NCBI GenBank assembly: GCA_017934745.1
Contig: JAGBIY010000005.1
Coordinates: 62,001 to 126,000 of the forward strand
DNA from: Treponema sp.
GTDB taxonomy: Bacteria; Spirochaetota; Spirochaetia; Treponematales; Treponemataceae
Direction of reading: 5' to 3'
Length of the DNA stretch: 64,000 nt
Shown here: positions 18,899-26,894 of the stretch, piece by piece
Layout of the letters: the number at the start of each line of letters is the position of its first letter
Numbering within the stretch: position 1 is the stretch's first letter
Position numbers and translations under genes: made by a program
Notes under the pieces: model-generated
What the model saw: only the letters and a program-made list of their open reading frames with translations
The model's database searches: none
What the model was told of the DNA's origin: nothing

Positions 18899-19699
18899 TT
18901 ATTTTAGTTTATTTCCGAACCAGTCAATTTCACCATCGTCTATCCGTTTGCGTGCTTTACATGCTTCTCTATAAACTTCCCTGAAAATCTTATCATAATA
19001 AGACATCATTATAATTTTCTTATTCTCTTGTAATTCTTCCCATCTAAGAGTTGGACACCTCTGATAAACGTATTCAAGAACTTCTTCTTCAGATTTTCCC
19101 TCTTCTATCATTGTGGGGACGGTTTTAATTTTGTATTCCAGTTCACGTTTATGAGCCTCTTTATACCTTTTGCTTTCTGATTCAAACTTATCTGGCGTAA
19201 GTATTTCTATTTGGGTAACTACCGACTTATCAAATAGACCAATTGATGGTGCTACCGTATAGTATTCGTTATACTCAAACCTACAATTATCGTCTTCTGT
19301 CGCTTCATAGTTAAAGAAACCTTGATAACCGAGCTTTTTCAAAGTATCAGCTATAAGTTTTCGTTTTGATTCACCTAAAAGGGTCCAATCCCTATAAACA
19401 ATTATGTCTTCTATGTCTTCCCATTCAGCTTCATTTAACCTAAGACTGTTTTTAAGCCGCCTTAGGTCATAATCTGATTGAGCGTTAAATACATCTATTT
19501 CTTGATTTAAAACATACTTTCGCACTGCCCCAAAATCATTCTCGAACTTTCTAGCATACCTAATTGCATACATAAAACTTGTGGTTATGAAATACCAAGG
19601 AAAATTGGCTTTGTTTTCATCGGATTCAGTACTTTTGCTTAGTGTTCCGTGATAATAAATTCTTGATTTGTTTGTTAGTTTCTGTTCATTATAACGCAT
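18899..19699 (-). CDS. ADP-ribosyltransferase-like passenger protein
   Basis: This 266-residue protein lies 15 bp downstream of the transposase gene and upstream of tnpB inside the transposon. Its N-terminus has the spaced signature seen in diverse ART-fold proteins: YYHGT (residues 15-19), FITTSFMYAIRYAR (about 38-50) and GYQGFFNYE (about 127-135), which could supply an H-Y-E/Q type site. The last 90 residues are highly charged and helical. The ART assignment is by pattern only. The ribosome site is AAGGA, 11 bp before the ATG. Possible roles are a toxin, an anti-defence enzyme or a maintenance gene; none is shown. Confidence 0.45.
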   Translation of the reverse strand: MRYNEQKLTNKSRIYYHGTLSKSTESDENKANFPWYFITTSFMYAIRYARKFENDFGAVRKYVLNQEIDVFNAQSDYDLRRLKNSLRLNEAEWEDIEDIIVYRDWTLLGESKRKLIADTLKKLGYQGFFNYEATEDDNCRFEYNEYYTVAPSIGLFDKSVVTQIEILTPDKFESESKRYKEAHKRELEYKIKTVPTMIEEGKSEEEVLEYVYQRCPTLRWEELQENKKIIMMSYYDKIFREVYREACKARKRIDDGEIDWFGNKLK

Positions 19700-19714
19700 A
19701 CTAAATTAGTCCTT

Positions 19715-20668
19715 CTAAGCCGTAAGAACACATTGCAACAACAATTTCTCAAAAGCATTGTCGCCACGATTATTTTGTCTGAAACAACATTCATTCACAT
19801 AGCTTTGCAAATACTTAGTTGATACGTGATGATAACTGCCGATTATAGAACGTTTAAGAATTGCCCAGAAGCTTTCTATGCCGTTGGTATGTAATCCTTT
19901 TCCTGCCGAAAACTCACCTAAACTGTGGCATACCGAAATGTGCGTGAATTTATCCGGGTTCGTTTTCTCGTGGTTCATAATGTTGTATCCCTTGAAATCG
20001 TCCGTCATTACAACGGTATTCGGCTTGGTTACAGCTGAGATTACGGCTAAAAGTTGCTTGCCAGTGAGTTTTTTACCTTCTTCATTCGGTAGAGCTACAC
20101 GAGCATAAACTCTTCCTGTTCCACGCTCTTTTATACCGATTACAGGTGTTTTCTTAGTTCCTCGTCCAGTGGTGCTCGTGTCTTTCGGCTTCGGTGTAGT
20201 GAATTGAAGATTGTTGTTTTCCTTGCGTGGCTTACCACCAACATAGGTTTCATCAACCTCGACAATCAACTCAAAAGACTTCGTTAAAATTTCGTTACCC
20301 ATAGCGGTGCGGATTTGTTTTAACATACGCCAGGAAGTTTTGTATGTAACGCCGATTTCTCTTTGTAATTGTAAAGCAGAAATTCCTTTTTTGGCGTTTA
20401 AGAAAAGATGCACGGCATAAAACCATTTCGTGAGGTCGGTGGAGGTTTTCTCGAAAATCGTGCCAGTGAAAATCGAAAATGTGTTGTGGCAACGGTTACA
20501 GTTGCAGAGCTTTGGCTGGTCGGTTCTTGTTCCGACCTTTTGAGTAGAGCCACAGTGTGGACAAACCAGACCGTTTCTGTAGCGAATCTTGCGAAAATGT
20601 GCTATGATAGATTGTTCTGTAGGGAACTTTTCTTGTAATTCCTTGAATGTCATCGCACATAATAACAT
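19715..20668 (-). CDS. IS1595-family ISXO2-like transposase
   Basis: This 317-residue DDE transposase has an N-terminal zinc ribbon (CPHCGS at 36-41 and CNRC at 57-60), then FTGTIFEKTSTDLTKWFYA typical of the ISXO2 group, a small HTH, and the catalytic core with VEVDETYVGG (Asp139), MTDDFKGY (Asp223/224) and the third position in TNGIESFWAILKR (Asn262/Glu265). It appears complete. The alternative start Met6 (MTFKEL, 20653) is possible. It lies 55 bp inside the right terminal repeat and leads a minus-strand unit with the two passenger genes. Confidence 0.93.
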   Translation of the reverse strand: MLLCAMTFKELQEKFPTEQSIIAHFRKIRYRNGLVCPHCGSTQKVGTRTDQPKLCNCNRCHNTFSIFTGTIFEKTSTDLTKWFYAVHLFLNAKKGISALQLQREIGVTYKTSWRMLKQIRTAMGNEILTKSFELIVEVDETYVGGKPRKENNNLQFTTPKPKDTSTTGRGTKKTPVIGIKERGTGRVYARVALPNEEGKKLTGKQLLAVISAVTKPNTVVMTDDFKGYNIMNHEKTNPDKFTHISVCHSLGEFSAGKGLHTNGIESFWAILKRSIIGSYHHVSTKYLQSYVNECCFRQNNRGDNAFEKLLLQCVLTA

Positions 20669-20698
20669 AGTGCGATTTTCTGAAACGTCAAAAGATTT

Positions 20699-20723
20699 TT
20701 AAGTGTTTGAGGGGATAATTCCG
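20699..20723 (-). repeat. Transposon right terminal inverted repeat
   Basis: Reads TGAGGGGATAATTCCG at its outer end, the exact inverse of the left end over 16 bp. Confidence 0.9.
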
Positions 20724-20731
20724 TAAAAGAA
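20724..20731 (+). repeat. Target-site duplication, right copy
   Basis: TAAAAGAA, identical to 17403-17410. The hamB frame resumes at 20732. Confidence 0.92.
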
Positions 20732-22155
20732 AATAAAACAGTTTTAATTTATACTTCAAAACATACTATTGTCACAGATGAATTTGAAGGAAAATTTAAG
20801 CAGTATATAAAGTTATGTCCAAAAATTAATGATAGTGCTATTAATGAAATAATAACAAATATTGAAGAAATATTAGATGTAAATGAAGAAAAGAAATCAA
20901 ACATTGTAAGAATGTTAAAATATGGTATCGTTGTTCATCACGGATCAATTCCTTTGAATGTAAGGTATTGGCTAGAAAAATTTATTAGGGCTGGATATGC
21001 AAAACTTTGTTTCTCAACATCAACTTTGATTTATGGTATAAATATGCCTTTTGATGCAATCTATATAGACAGATTTAATTTTGAAGGTGTAACGGAAGAT
21101 GAAAAGTCTCTGCAAATGAAAAATCTATTAGGTCGAGCTGGTAGAACAAACGCACAGACAAATAAATTTGATTATGGCTATGTGATTATAAAAAAAGGTA
21201 GTTTACCAACATTCAGAAAAAGATTTGTCGAAACATCCCAAATTACGAAAGAATCTGTATTAGAACAGCCTATAGATAAGTTAGATAATTTTGATAAGGA
21301 AAATATTCAGGCAGAAAAGAATAATGAAGTAATAGATGAATTTACAGAACCAAAAACAAGAATAGAACGCTTAAGTTCTGATGAAATAATGGAATCTGTG
21401 AAGCAATTTATTGATATTCTTTTTTTTAATTCAAAAAGTATAAGAGATGAAAAAACTTTTTCTGATGAAGAACGCACCTTAGTTCAAAATATATTAAAGA
21501 ATATATTTGAGAAATATATTAATAGAAATATGTATAAAGGTGAATTAAACATTTTTAAAACCGGAATGACGATTATGCTTTGGATTATGCAAGGGGAATC
21601 ATTTAAGCGCATTCTAAATAAAAGGTATGTATATTTAACTAAATTTAACGAGAGAAGGGCATTAAAAAAGGAATTTGAAACAGGACATATTTCACTTGGG
21701 GAGTATATGAGGACTTTATCGTATATGTATGTAAATTATTCAGCTACGCCTTCGCATATTCCAGATAAAAAACTTTTGAATGTTGGTTCATCTTTTTCAG
21801 AAATGAATGCTACAAATATTGATTATGATTCTATTGTTTATGATACTTATGACTATATAGATAAGGTTGTTGAATTTTCTATGTTAAATGCATATATAAC
21901 AACTTTAAGCCTTTATCATAAAAAAACATCTGATGGTCGTGCATTAAGTGTTATTAATTGCTTGAAATATGGTTCTGATGAACCAAAAACAATCTTTCTA
22001 AAACGATATGGTTTCTCTGATGAAGAGATCAAAATTATATATGACAATGTAAAATCTGTTGATGAAAATGGTATTGAATTTGAAGATTCAATAAAAAATG
22101 TTACAGATGAAATATTAAAAGACAAAATTCAAAGATATGAATAGGAGATTGGAGT

Positions 22156-23964
22156 ATGTCCGAAAAATACAGCGTACACGACTACACAGTCGAACAAATC
22201 TTAAACTTCATCAAATCTAACGAAATTGCTATCCCAGAGATTCAGCGTCCATTTGTATGGAAAGGAAAACAGGTTCGTGACCTAGTGGATTCTCTTTATA
22301 AAGGTTATCCAACTGGTTATCTGATTATTTCTAAAAGTCCGGATTTAAAGCTCAAAGACGGAAGCCTTTCTGTTGGTAAGAAAATCATGATTGATGGTCA
22401 GCAGCGTGTTACTGCTATGATGACAGCTTTAAGCGGGCTTGAAGTATTCAATGCTGATTTTGAAAAGAAGCATATTGCAATTGCTTACAATCCTTTTGCG
22501 AAAAATGATGAAGAATGTTTTGCTGTTCAGGACAATGCCATCTTAAAAGATAAAAAATGGATTCCTGATATATCTGTAATTTTTCAAACAAGCTTTGATT
22601 CTTTCTCTTTTGTTCAAAATTTCTGTGAAGCAAATCCTGATATTACACCTAAAGATTTTAATCAGCAAATTACAAAACTTATCGACATTAAAAATCGTAA
22701 ACTTGGTGTAATTGAATTATTCGACAAAGAACTGAGTATTGATGAAGTAACGGAAATCTTTATCCGCATTAACAGCCAGGGCACAAAACTTAATCAGGCT
22801 GACTTTGCCATGAGTCGTATTGCTGCAAACGAAACTTATGGCGGAAATATGCTTCGTAAAGCAATCGACTATTTCTCTCATCTTGCTGTGGATCCAAAGT
22901 GGTATCCAGAAATGACCAAGGATGAAGAATTTGCAAAAACTGATTATGCTCCAAAATTAAAATGGCTAAAAGATGATAATGATGACATTTATGATCCTGA
23001 TTACAGCGATATGCTTCGTGTTGCATTTATGTCTCAATATCCTCGTGGAAAAATGAAGGACTTGGTAAGTCTTTTGCAAGGCCGTGATTTTGAGACTAAA
23101 GATTTTAAGGAATCTATCGCAGAAGAAACCTTCAAAAATCTTTCTAACGGTGTTCTTGATTACATGAACGAATACAACTTCAAACAGTTTGTTCTTGCAA
23201 TTAAAGATGCCGGTTTTATTTCTAAGAAACTTATTACATCAGATATTACACTGGATTTTGCCTATACTCTTTATTTACGCTTGTTGAAAGATTCTTCAAT
23301 CGATAAAACAAAGGTAAAGAATTATGTTCAGCGCTGGTATGTAATGAGCACTTTGACTGGTCGTTATATTTCATCTCCTGAATCCGCAATGGATTTGGAT
23401 TTACGCCGAATCAAAGAAAAAGGATTTTTGCCATGGCTTGAAGAAGTCGAAAAAACTTTATCTGATACTTTCTGGAATGTTGAACTCGTACAGAACCTTG
23501 AAACATCTTCTGTAAACAGTCCATATCTTTGTGTGTTCTGGGCTGCTTCCTGCAGAGAAAGCAGTGATTCCTTATTCAACGAAGGTTCAAAGTTTTCAAA
23601 TCTTATAACAACAATGGGTGATGTACATCATATTTTCCCAAAACAATATTTGATTGATAACGGAATCAACGACAAAGCAAAATACAATCAGGTTGCAAAC
23701 TTTACCTATCTTGATACACCAACAAACATCGCAGTAGGCAAGGATGAACCTTGTAAATATTTTGCAAAAGTCTTTGAGCAATGCAAAACAGGGGAATACC
23801 ATATCGGTAATCTCAAATCAGAAGAAGCAATCAAAAAAAATCTTGCTGATAACTGTATTCCGCTGGAGATTAAAGGATGGACATTCAAGGATTATGAAAA
23901 GTTCCTGGCAGAACGAAGAAAACTGATGGCTGCAAAGATTAAGGCTTATTATGAAAAGTTGTAA
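22156..23964 (+). CDS. DUF262/DUF1524 GmrSD-like restriction protein
   Basis: This 602-residue protein begins 11 bp after the hamB stop behind GGAG. The N-terminal DUF262 (GmrS, ParB-like NTPase) domain shows IPEIQRPFVWKGKQVRDL and the motif DGQQR near residue 80; ITEIFIRINSQGTKLNQADF-type sequence follows near 190. The C-terminal DUF1524 (GmrD, HNH nuclease) region has VHHIFPKQYL near 490 and LDTPTNIAVG after it. In GmrSD the fused protein cuts modified phage DNA in a nucleotide-dependent manner. Here it is the last intact gene of the defence island; both catalytic signatures are present. Confidence 0.88.
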   Translation: MSEKYSVHDYTVEQILNFIKSNEIAIPEIQRPFVWKGKQVRDLVDSLYKGYPTGYLIISKSPDLKLKDGSLSVGKKIMIDGQQRVTAMMTALSGLEVFNADFEKKHIAIAYNPFAKNDEECFAVQDNAILKDKKWIPDISVIFQTSFDSFSFVQNFCEANPDITPKDFNQQITKLIDIKNRKLGVIELFDKELSIDEVTEIFIRINSQGTKLNQADFAMSRIAANETYGGNMLRKAIDYFSHLAVDPKWYPEMTKDEEFAKTDYAPKLKWLKDDNDDIYDPDYSDMLRVAFMSQYPRGKMKDLVSLLQGRDFETKDFKESIAEETFKNLSNGVLDYMNEYNFKQFVLAIKDAGFISKKLITSDITLDFAYTLYLRLLKDSSIDKTKVKNYVQRWYVMSTLTGRYISSPESAMDLDLRRIKEKGFLPWLEEVEKTLSDTFWNVELVQNLETSSVNSPYLCVFWAASCRESSDSLFNEGSKFSNLITTMGDVHHIFPKQYLIDNGINDKAKYNQVANFTYLDTPTNIAVGKDEPCKYFAKVFEQCKTGEYHIGNLKSEEAIKKNLADNCIPLEIKGWTFKDYEKFLAERRKLMAAKIKAYYEKL

Positions 23965-23975
23965 GGAGTTCCTAT

Positions 23976-24148
23976 ATGTCTAACATAAAACTAATCCACG
24001 GCAGTTGGTCCAGATTTCAGGCAAACACCAAATGCTTTTCTCGAACTGTTCAATGCGTATTACAATTCTCTTGTTCTGTTAAAAGATAACAATTTGCGCT
24101 TACGGATCTCCAGAATATCAGGCTGCAAAAAAAGCTTGGACAATGTAG
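23976..24148 (+). pseudogene. Remnant of a further island gene
   Basis: A GGAG-preceded ATG opens 12 bp after the DUF262 gene (MSNIKLIHGSW), but the protein-like sequence then jumps frame: VGPDFRQTPNAFLELFNAYYNSL in a second frame and ICAYGSPEYQAAKKAWTM-stop in a third. This pattern of short sensible pieces in successive frames suggests a decayed coding sequence with at least two indels. The rest of the gap to 24217 holds a 9-base C run and no gene I can see. Confidence 0.4.
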
Positions 24149-24217
24149 GCAACGAGAATGCCTAAGTTGCGGAACTTAAAACAAGAAATTTCGCCAAAAA
24201 AAATCTCCCCCCCCCAC

Positions 24218-24250
24218 ACAAAAAAGCGCACCCTCTCCAAAAGGTGCGCC
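24218..24250 (-). terminator. Intrinsic terminator of the amino-acid binding-protein gene
   Basis: Stem GCGCACC/GGTGCGC with a 10-nt loop; on the minus strand it is followed by TTTTTT. It lies 23 bp after the gene's stop. Confidence 0.8.
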
Positions 24251-24272
24251 GGTCTCCTTGTCCGCTTGTCGT

Positions 24273-25103
24273 TTACAGTTTGCCGCCCTCCACAACGAGG
24301 CTGTCGGCGTCAGAATCCTTGCCGTAGACCTCGCGCAATGTCGCTTCGTAGTCGGCGTGGAAGAAATTCTCCTTGCCGAGCTTTTCGATTTCGCTGTTGA
24401 GCCAGTTCAAGAGGTCCTTGTTGCCCTTGGCGACTGCGGGGGCGATTGTGTCGAGGTTGCCGAGCGACGTTACTCCGCTTCCGACCAGGAATCCCTTGTT
24501 CTCCAAAGCCCATGCGAGGACTTCCGTGTTGTCGGTCGAGAGCGCGGCGCCCCTTCCGTCGAGGAGCGCGTTGTATGCGTCGGCATACTGGTCGAATTTG
24601 AGGAGCTTCACGTTCGGGTATTTTTCTGAGAAGAATGTCTCGGCCGTTGTTCCCTTTGCGATGATGAGCGTCTTTCCGTCCAAGTCGTCAATCGTGTTTA
24701 TCGGGTCCTTCTCGTTCGAGACGACACCGAGCGCGACTTTCATGTAGGGAAGGGCGAAGTCCACTTTCTCGGCGCGCTCCTTCGTGACCGTGAAGTTCGC
24801 GAGAACGATGTCCACTTTTCCGGTCGTGAGGACTTCGACCCTCTGCGCCGGCTCCACCGGAACGTATTTCACCTTCACGCCCAAGTCCTTTGCGATTCTC
24901 TCTGCGAAATAGACGTCGTAGCCCTGGTACAGGCCGTTCTCGTCAACATAGCCGAAAGGCTTCTTGTCGCTGAATACCGCGATGTTGATTGTCTTGGACT
25001 TCTTGATTTGAGCGACTGTCCTCGTCTTTGGTTTCGCGAACGCCGAGAATGCCGCGAGGGCGAGTGCCGCAACCGCAAGTGTTTTGATTAGTGCCTTTTT
25101 CAT
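24273..25103 (-). CDS. Amino-acid ABC transporter substrate-binding protein
   Basis: This 276-residue exported protein has a signal peptide (MKKALIKTLAVAALALAAFSAFA) with likely cleavage after AFA and no lipobox. It belongs to bacterial extracellular solute-binding family 3, seen in KPFGYVDENGLYQGYDVYFAERIAKDLG, VDIVLANFTVTKERAEKVDFALPY and LIIAKGTTAETFF. By family it captures a polar amino acid (cystine, glutamate or similar); the ligand is not readable. It has its own promoter with an overlapping operator and its own terminator, and lies downstream of the ATPase gene of the same transporter. Confidence 0.92.
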   Translation of the reverse strand: MKKALIKTLAVAALALAAFSAFAKPKTRTVAQIKKSKTINIAVFSDKKPFGYVDENGLYQGYDVYFAERIAKDLGVKVKYVPVEPAQRVEVLTTGKVDIVLANFTVTKERAEKVDFALPYMKVALGVVSNEKDPINTIDDLDGKTLIIAKGTTAETFFSEKYPNVKLLKFDQYADAYNALLDGRGAALSTDNTEVLAWALENKGFLVGSGVTSLGNLDTIAPAVAKGNKDLLNWLNSEIEKLGKENFFHADYEATLREVYGKDSDADSLVVEGGKL

Positions 25104-25138
25104 ACCGTATCTCCTGTTTGTTTTTATTTATGGAGTAT

Positions 25139-25167
25139 GTTTTACTTCTTAATTCCTACTTAGTCAA
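25139..25167 (-). promoter_or_regulatory. Promoter of the binding-protein gene
   Basis: On the minus strand TTGACT (25167-25162), 17 bp, then TAAAAC (25144-25139). The -35 box lies within the 25-bp inverted repeat at 25151-25175, fitting repressor control. Confidence 0.55.
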
Positions 25168-25175
25168 TAGGAATT
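25151..25175. promoter_or_regulatory. Operator 1 of the amino-acid transporter
   Basis: Perfect 8-9-8 inverted repeat AATTCCTA-N9-TAGGAATT. A partly matching copy lies at 27545-27569 just before the first permease gene. Confidence 0.65.
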
Positions 25176-25185
25176 GTAGGAAAAT

Positions 25186-25225
25186 ACGAAAAAAAGACGA
25201 ATCCGCCATTTTTCGGGTTCGTCTT
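25186..25225 (-). terminator. Intrinsic terminator after the ABC ATPase gene
   Basis: Eleven-bp stem AGACGAATCCG/CGGGTTCGTCT (one wobble pair), 8-nt loop, followed on the minus strand by a run of T. It separates the ATPase unit from the binding-protein gene. Confidence 0.8.
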
Positions 25226-25241
25226 CCTGCTTTTTTCTGTA

Positions 25242-25991
25242 TCACCTTCTCGCTTCGAATTCGAAATTCGCGAGGAACTTCTTTGCGCGCTCGGTCTTCG
25301 GGTTCTCGAAGAAGTCCTTTGGAGCCGCCTCCTCCACGATTTCGCCGCCTTCGCCGAAGAAGAGGATTCTGTCGGCTATAGCGCGGGCGAAATTCATCTG
25401 GTGGGTCACAATGAGCATCGTTTTTCCCTGTTTCGCCAAATCCATCATCACGTCCAGGACCTCGCGCACCATCTCTGGGTCGAGTGCGGCCGTCACTTCG
25501 TCGAAGAGCATGATTTCGGGCTTCATGCAGAGGGCGCGCACAATCGCCACACGCTGCTTCTGGCCGCCTGAAAGCTGTCTCGGGTACGAATCCTTCTTGT
25601 CGATGAGACCGACGCGGGTGAGCCATTCCTCCGCCTCCTTCTGCACTTCCGCCTTGTCCCGCCCCTGCGCCTTCGTTGGGCCGAGCAGGATGTTCTTCAT
25701 CACTGTAAGGTGGGGGAAGAGGTCGTAGCTCTGGAAGACCATCCCGATTTTCTGCCTGACCAGGTGCATGTCCTTTTTTCTGTTGGAGATGACTTCGCCG
25801 TCGAGCAGAATCTCCCCTCCCTGTATGCTCTCAAGCCCGTTTATGCACCGGAGCAGAGTCGATTTTCCGCAGCCGGAGGGGCCTAGTATCACGACGACTT
25901 CCCCTTTCTCCACGGAAACGGAAGTGTCTTTCAGGACGCAGACCCCGTCCGCGAATGTCTTGTTCAAATGCCGAATCTCAAGAAGTGCCAT
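25242..25991 (-). CDS. Amino-acid ABC transporter ATP-binding protein
   Basis: This 249-residue GlnQ/HisP-type ATPase has Walker A GPSGCGKST (about 37-45), Q-loop, signature LSGGQKQRVAIVRALC (about 139-154) and Walker B IMLFDEVTAALDP. The start at 25991 (MALLEIRHLNKTF) is chosen over an upstream in-frame ATG because GGAG lies 10 bp before it and the upstream extension is only translated repeat DNA. It couples ATP hydrolysis to uptake through the two permeases at 26193-27534. A 171-bp palindromic repeat separates it from the second permease gene. Confidence 0.93.
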   Translation of the reverse strand: MALLEIRHLNKTFADGVCVLKDTSVSVEKGEVVVILGPSGCGKSTLLRCINGLESIQGGEILLDGEVISNRKKDMHLVRQKIGMVFQSYDLFPHLTVMKNILLGPTKAQGRDKAEVQKEAEEWLTRVGLIDKKDSYPRQLSGGQKQRVAIVRALCMKPEIMLFDEVTAALDPEMVREVLDVMMDLAKQGKTMLIVTHQMNFARAIADRILFFGEGGEIVEEAAPKDFFENPKTERAKKFLANFEFEARR

Positions 25992-26021
25992 TTTTTTATT
26001 CTCCACAAATAACGTATGTTC

Positions 26022-26192
26022 TAGGTTGAATGCCGAGTTATGCATGTTGTAGTTGCTGAAACAAGCTCCCAGCGGGAACCCGCCCATCAAAACGGCAGTA
26101 CCGCTTTGCGGTGGCTGAGTGTTTTGATGGACGGAACCCCGCTTCCGCTTGTTTCAGCCATTGCACACTGTGAAAACTCGTCATTCGACCTA
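26022..26192. repeat. Palindromic repeat element, copy A
   Basis: About 170 bp with outer inverted repeats (AGGTTGAATGCCGAGTT and its near-complement, 15 of 17 matching) and an inner long hairpin (CCCATCAAAAC with GTTTTGATGG, capped by TACCGC-TTTG-CGGTGG). One end abuts the stop codon of the permease gene ending at 26193. It is closely similar to copy B at 52225-52393, in the other orientation relative to the upstream gene, and shares outer ends with copy C at 57853-57903. Confidence 0.9.
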
Positions 26193-26894
26193 TTAGATTT
26201 TCTGCTTTTTCTCGATGATTCTCGCCGCTGTGGAAAGGAGATAGCAGACCGAGAAGTACATCATGAATATGACGAAATATATGGCGATTGCCGACGTGGG
26301 GTTCTTCATCCTGTTCGCCTCGATTATCTGCTGGCCGATTTTCACGACTTCCACCACGTTCACGAAAACGACGAGCGACGTGGTCTTTATCATGCGCGTG
26401 ACGAGGTTCATGCTGAGCGGAATGAGCCGCCTGAGCGTCTGCGGGATTATTATCGACGCGAAAATCTGCCTCTCCGTGAGTCCGAGGGCGCGGCCGCTTT
26501 CGTACTGGTGTCGCGGGACGGATTCAAGCGAGCTCCTCACGAGGTCGCCCATCTCCGCGCTTCCCCAGAGCGTGAACACGATGACCGAAGTCGCCTCTCC
26601 GCTCAAGTTGATGTCGAACGCCTTCGTTACTCCGTAGTAGAAGATGAAGAGGAGCACCATCTGCGGCATTATCCGCATTACTTCGAGGTAGATTTTGGAC
26701 GCGGCTTTGATGAACTTGTTCTTCTTCGTCATCAGAATACCGAACGCGGTTCCGAGCACAATCGAGAAAGCGACCGACACGAGCGCAATCCAGACCGTCA
26801 CCCAAAGCCCCCCGAGGAGCCTCTGGAAATTCGTTCCGAGCGTGAGCACCCTGAACGCCTTGATTACCGCGTCAAGAGTTTCCGAACTGGGCAT
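26193..26894 (-). CDS. Amino-acid ABC transporter permease (second)
   Basis: This 233-residue inner-membrane protein of the HisM/GlnP family has several TM segments, the LGTAFGILM entry region and the EAA loop seen as SSLESVPRHQYESGRALGLTERQIFASIIIPQTLRRLIP, which contacts the ATPase. Its start overlaps the end of the first permease gene by 23 bp, indicating one transcript. The palindromic element starts at its stop codon. Confidence 0.92.
   Translation of the reverse strand: MPSSETLDAVIKAFRVLTLGTNFQRLLGGLWVTVWIALVSVAFSIVLGTAFGILMTKKNKFIKAASKIYLEVMRIMPQMVLLFIFYYGVTKAFDINLSGEATSVIVFTLWGSAEMGDLVRSSLESVPRHQYESGRALGLTERQIFASIIIPQTLRRLIPLSMNLVTRMIKTTSLVVFVNVVEVVKIGQQIIEANRMKNPTSAIAIYFVIFMMYFSVCYLLSTAARIIEKKQKI

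Larger units (their letters stand above)
17411..20723 (-). mobile_element. IS1595-family (ISXO2-like) transposon with TnpB and ART-like passengers
   Basis: This 3,313-bp element has outer inverted repeats starting CGGAATTATCCCCTCA at both ends (16 bp identical, then 2 mismatches and a further CACTTA match) and an 8-bp duplication TAAAAGAA. In its own 5' to 3' order on the minus strand it carries the transposase (20668-19715), an ADP-ribosyltransferase-like gene (19699-18899) and tnpB (18802-17432). All three reading frames are intact. The clean duplication and perfect frame restoration of hamB argue for a recent insertion. IS1595-family elements with passenger genes are known; a TnpB passenger whose stop lies in the terminal repeat is the unusual part. 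Confidence 0.9.
16478..22144 (+). pseudogene. hamB: HamB-like SF2 helicase gene split by a transposon
   Basis: The 5' part (16478-17410) encodes residues 1-311 with Walker A APTSAGKSH near 115 and DEAQ (FIFDEAQLADD) near 205. The 3' part (20732-22144) resumes in the same frame with NKTVLIYTSK (motif IV-like), VVHHGSIP, STSTLIYGINMP and motif VI LLGRAGRTN. Joining the parts after removing 17411-20731 gives one uninterrupted frame of 781 codons with no lost or added base. Unjoined, the 5' part runs 9 codons into the transposon and stops at 17437, so helicase motifs IV-VI are cut off. The 3' part has an internal ATG at 20912, but that product would lack the ATPase site. Hachiman should be inactive or altered in this clone. 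Confidence 0.88.

Noticed and set aside
24206..24215. Run of nine C as a phase-variable tract
   Set aside because: It is in the non-coding gap after a decayed gene and not within a promoter or coding frame I can support.
25992..26090. N-terminal extension of the ABC ATPase through the palindromic repeat
   Set aside because: GGAG and the family start point to 25991; the extension only translates repeat DNA, and similar residues appear in the translated repeat at 52225-52393.
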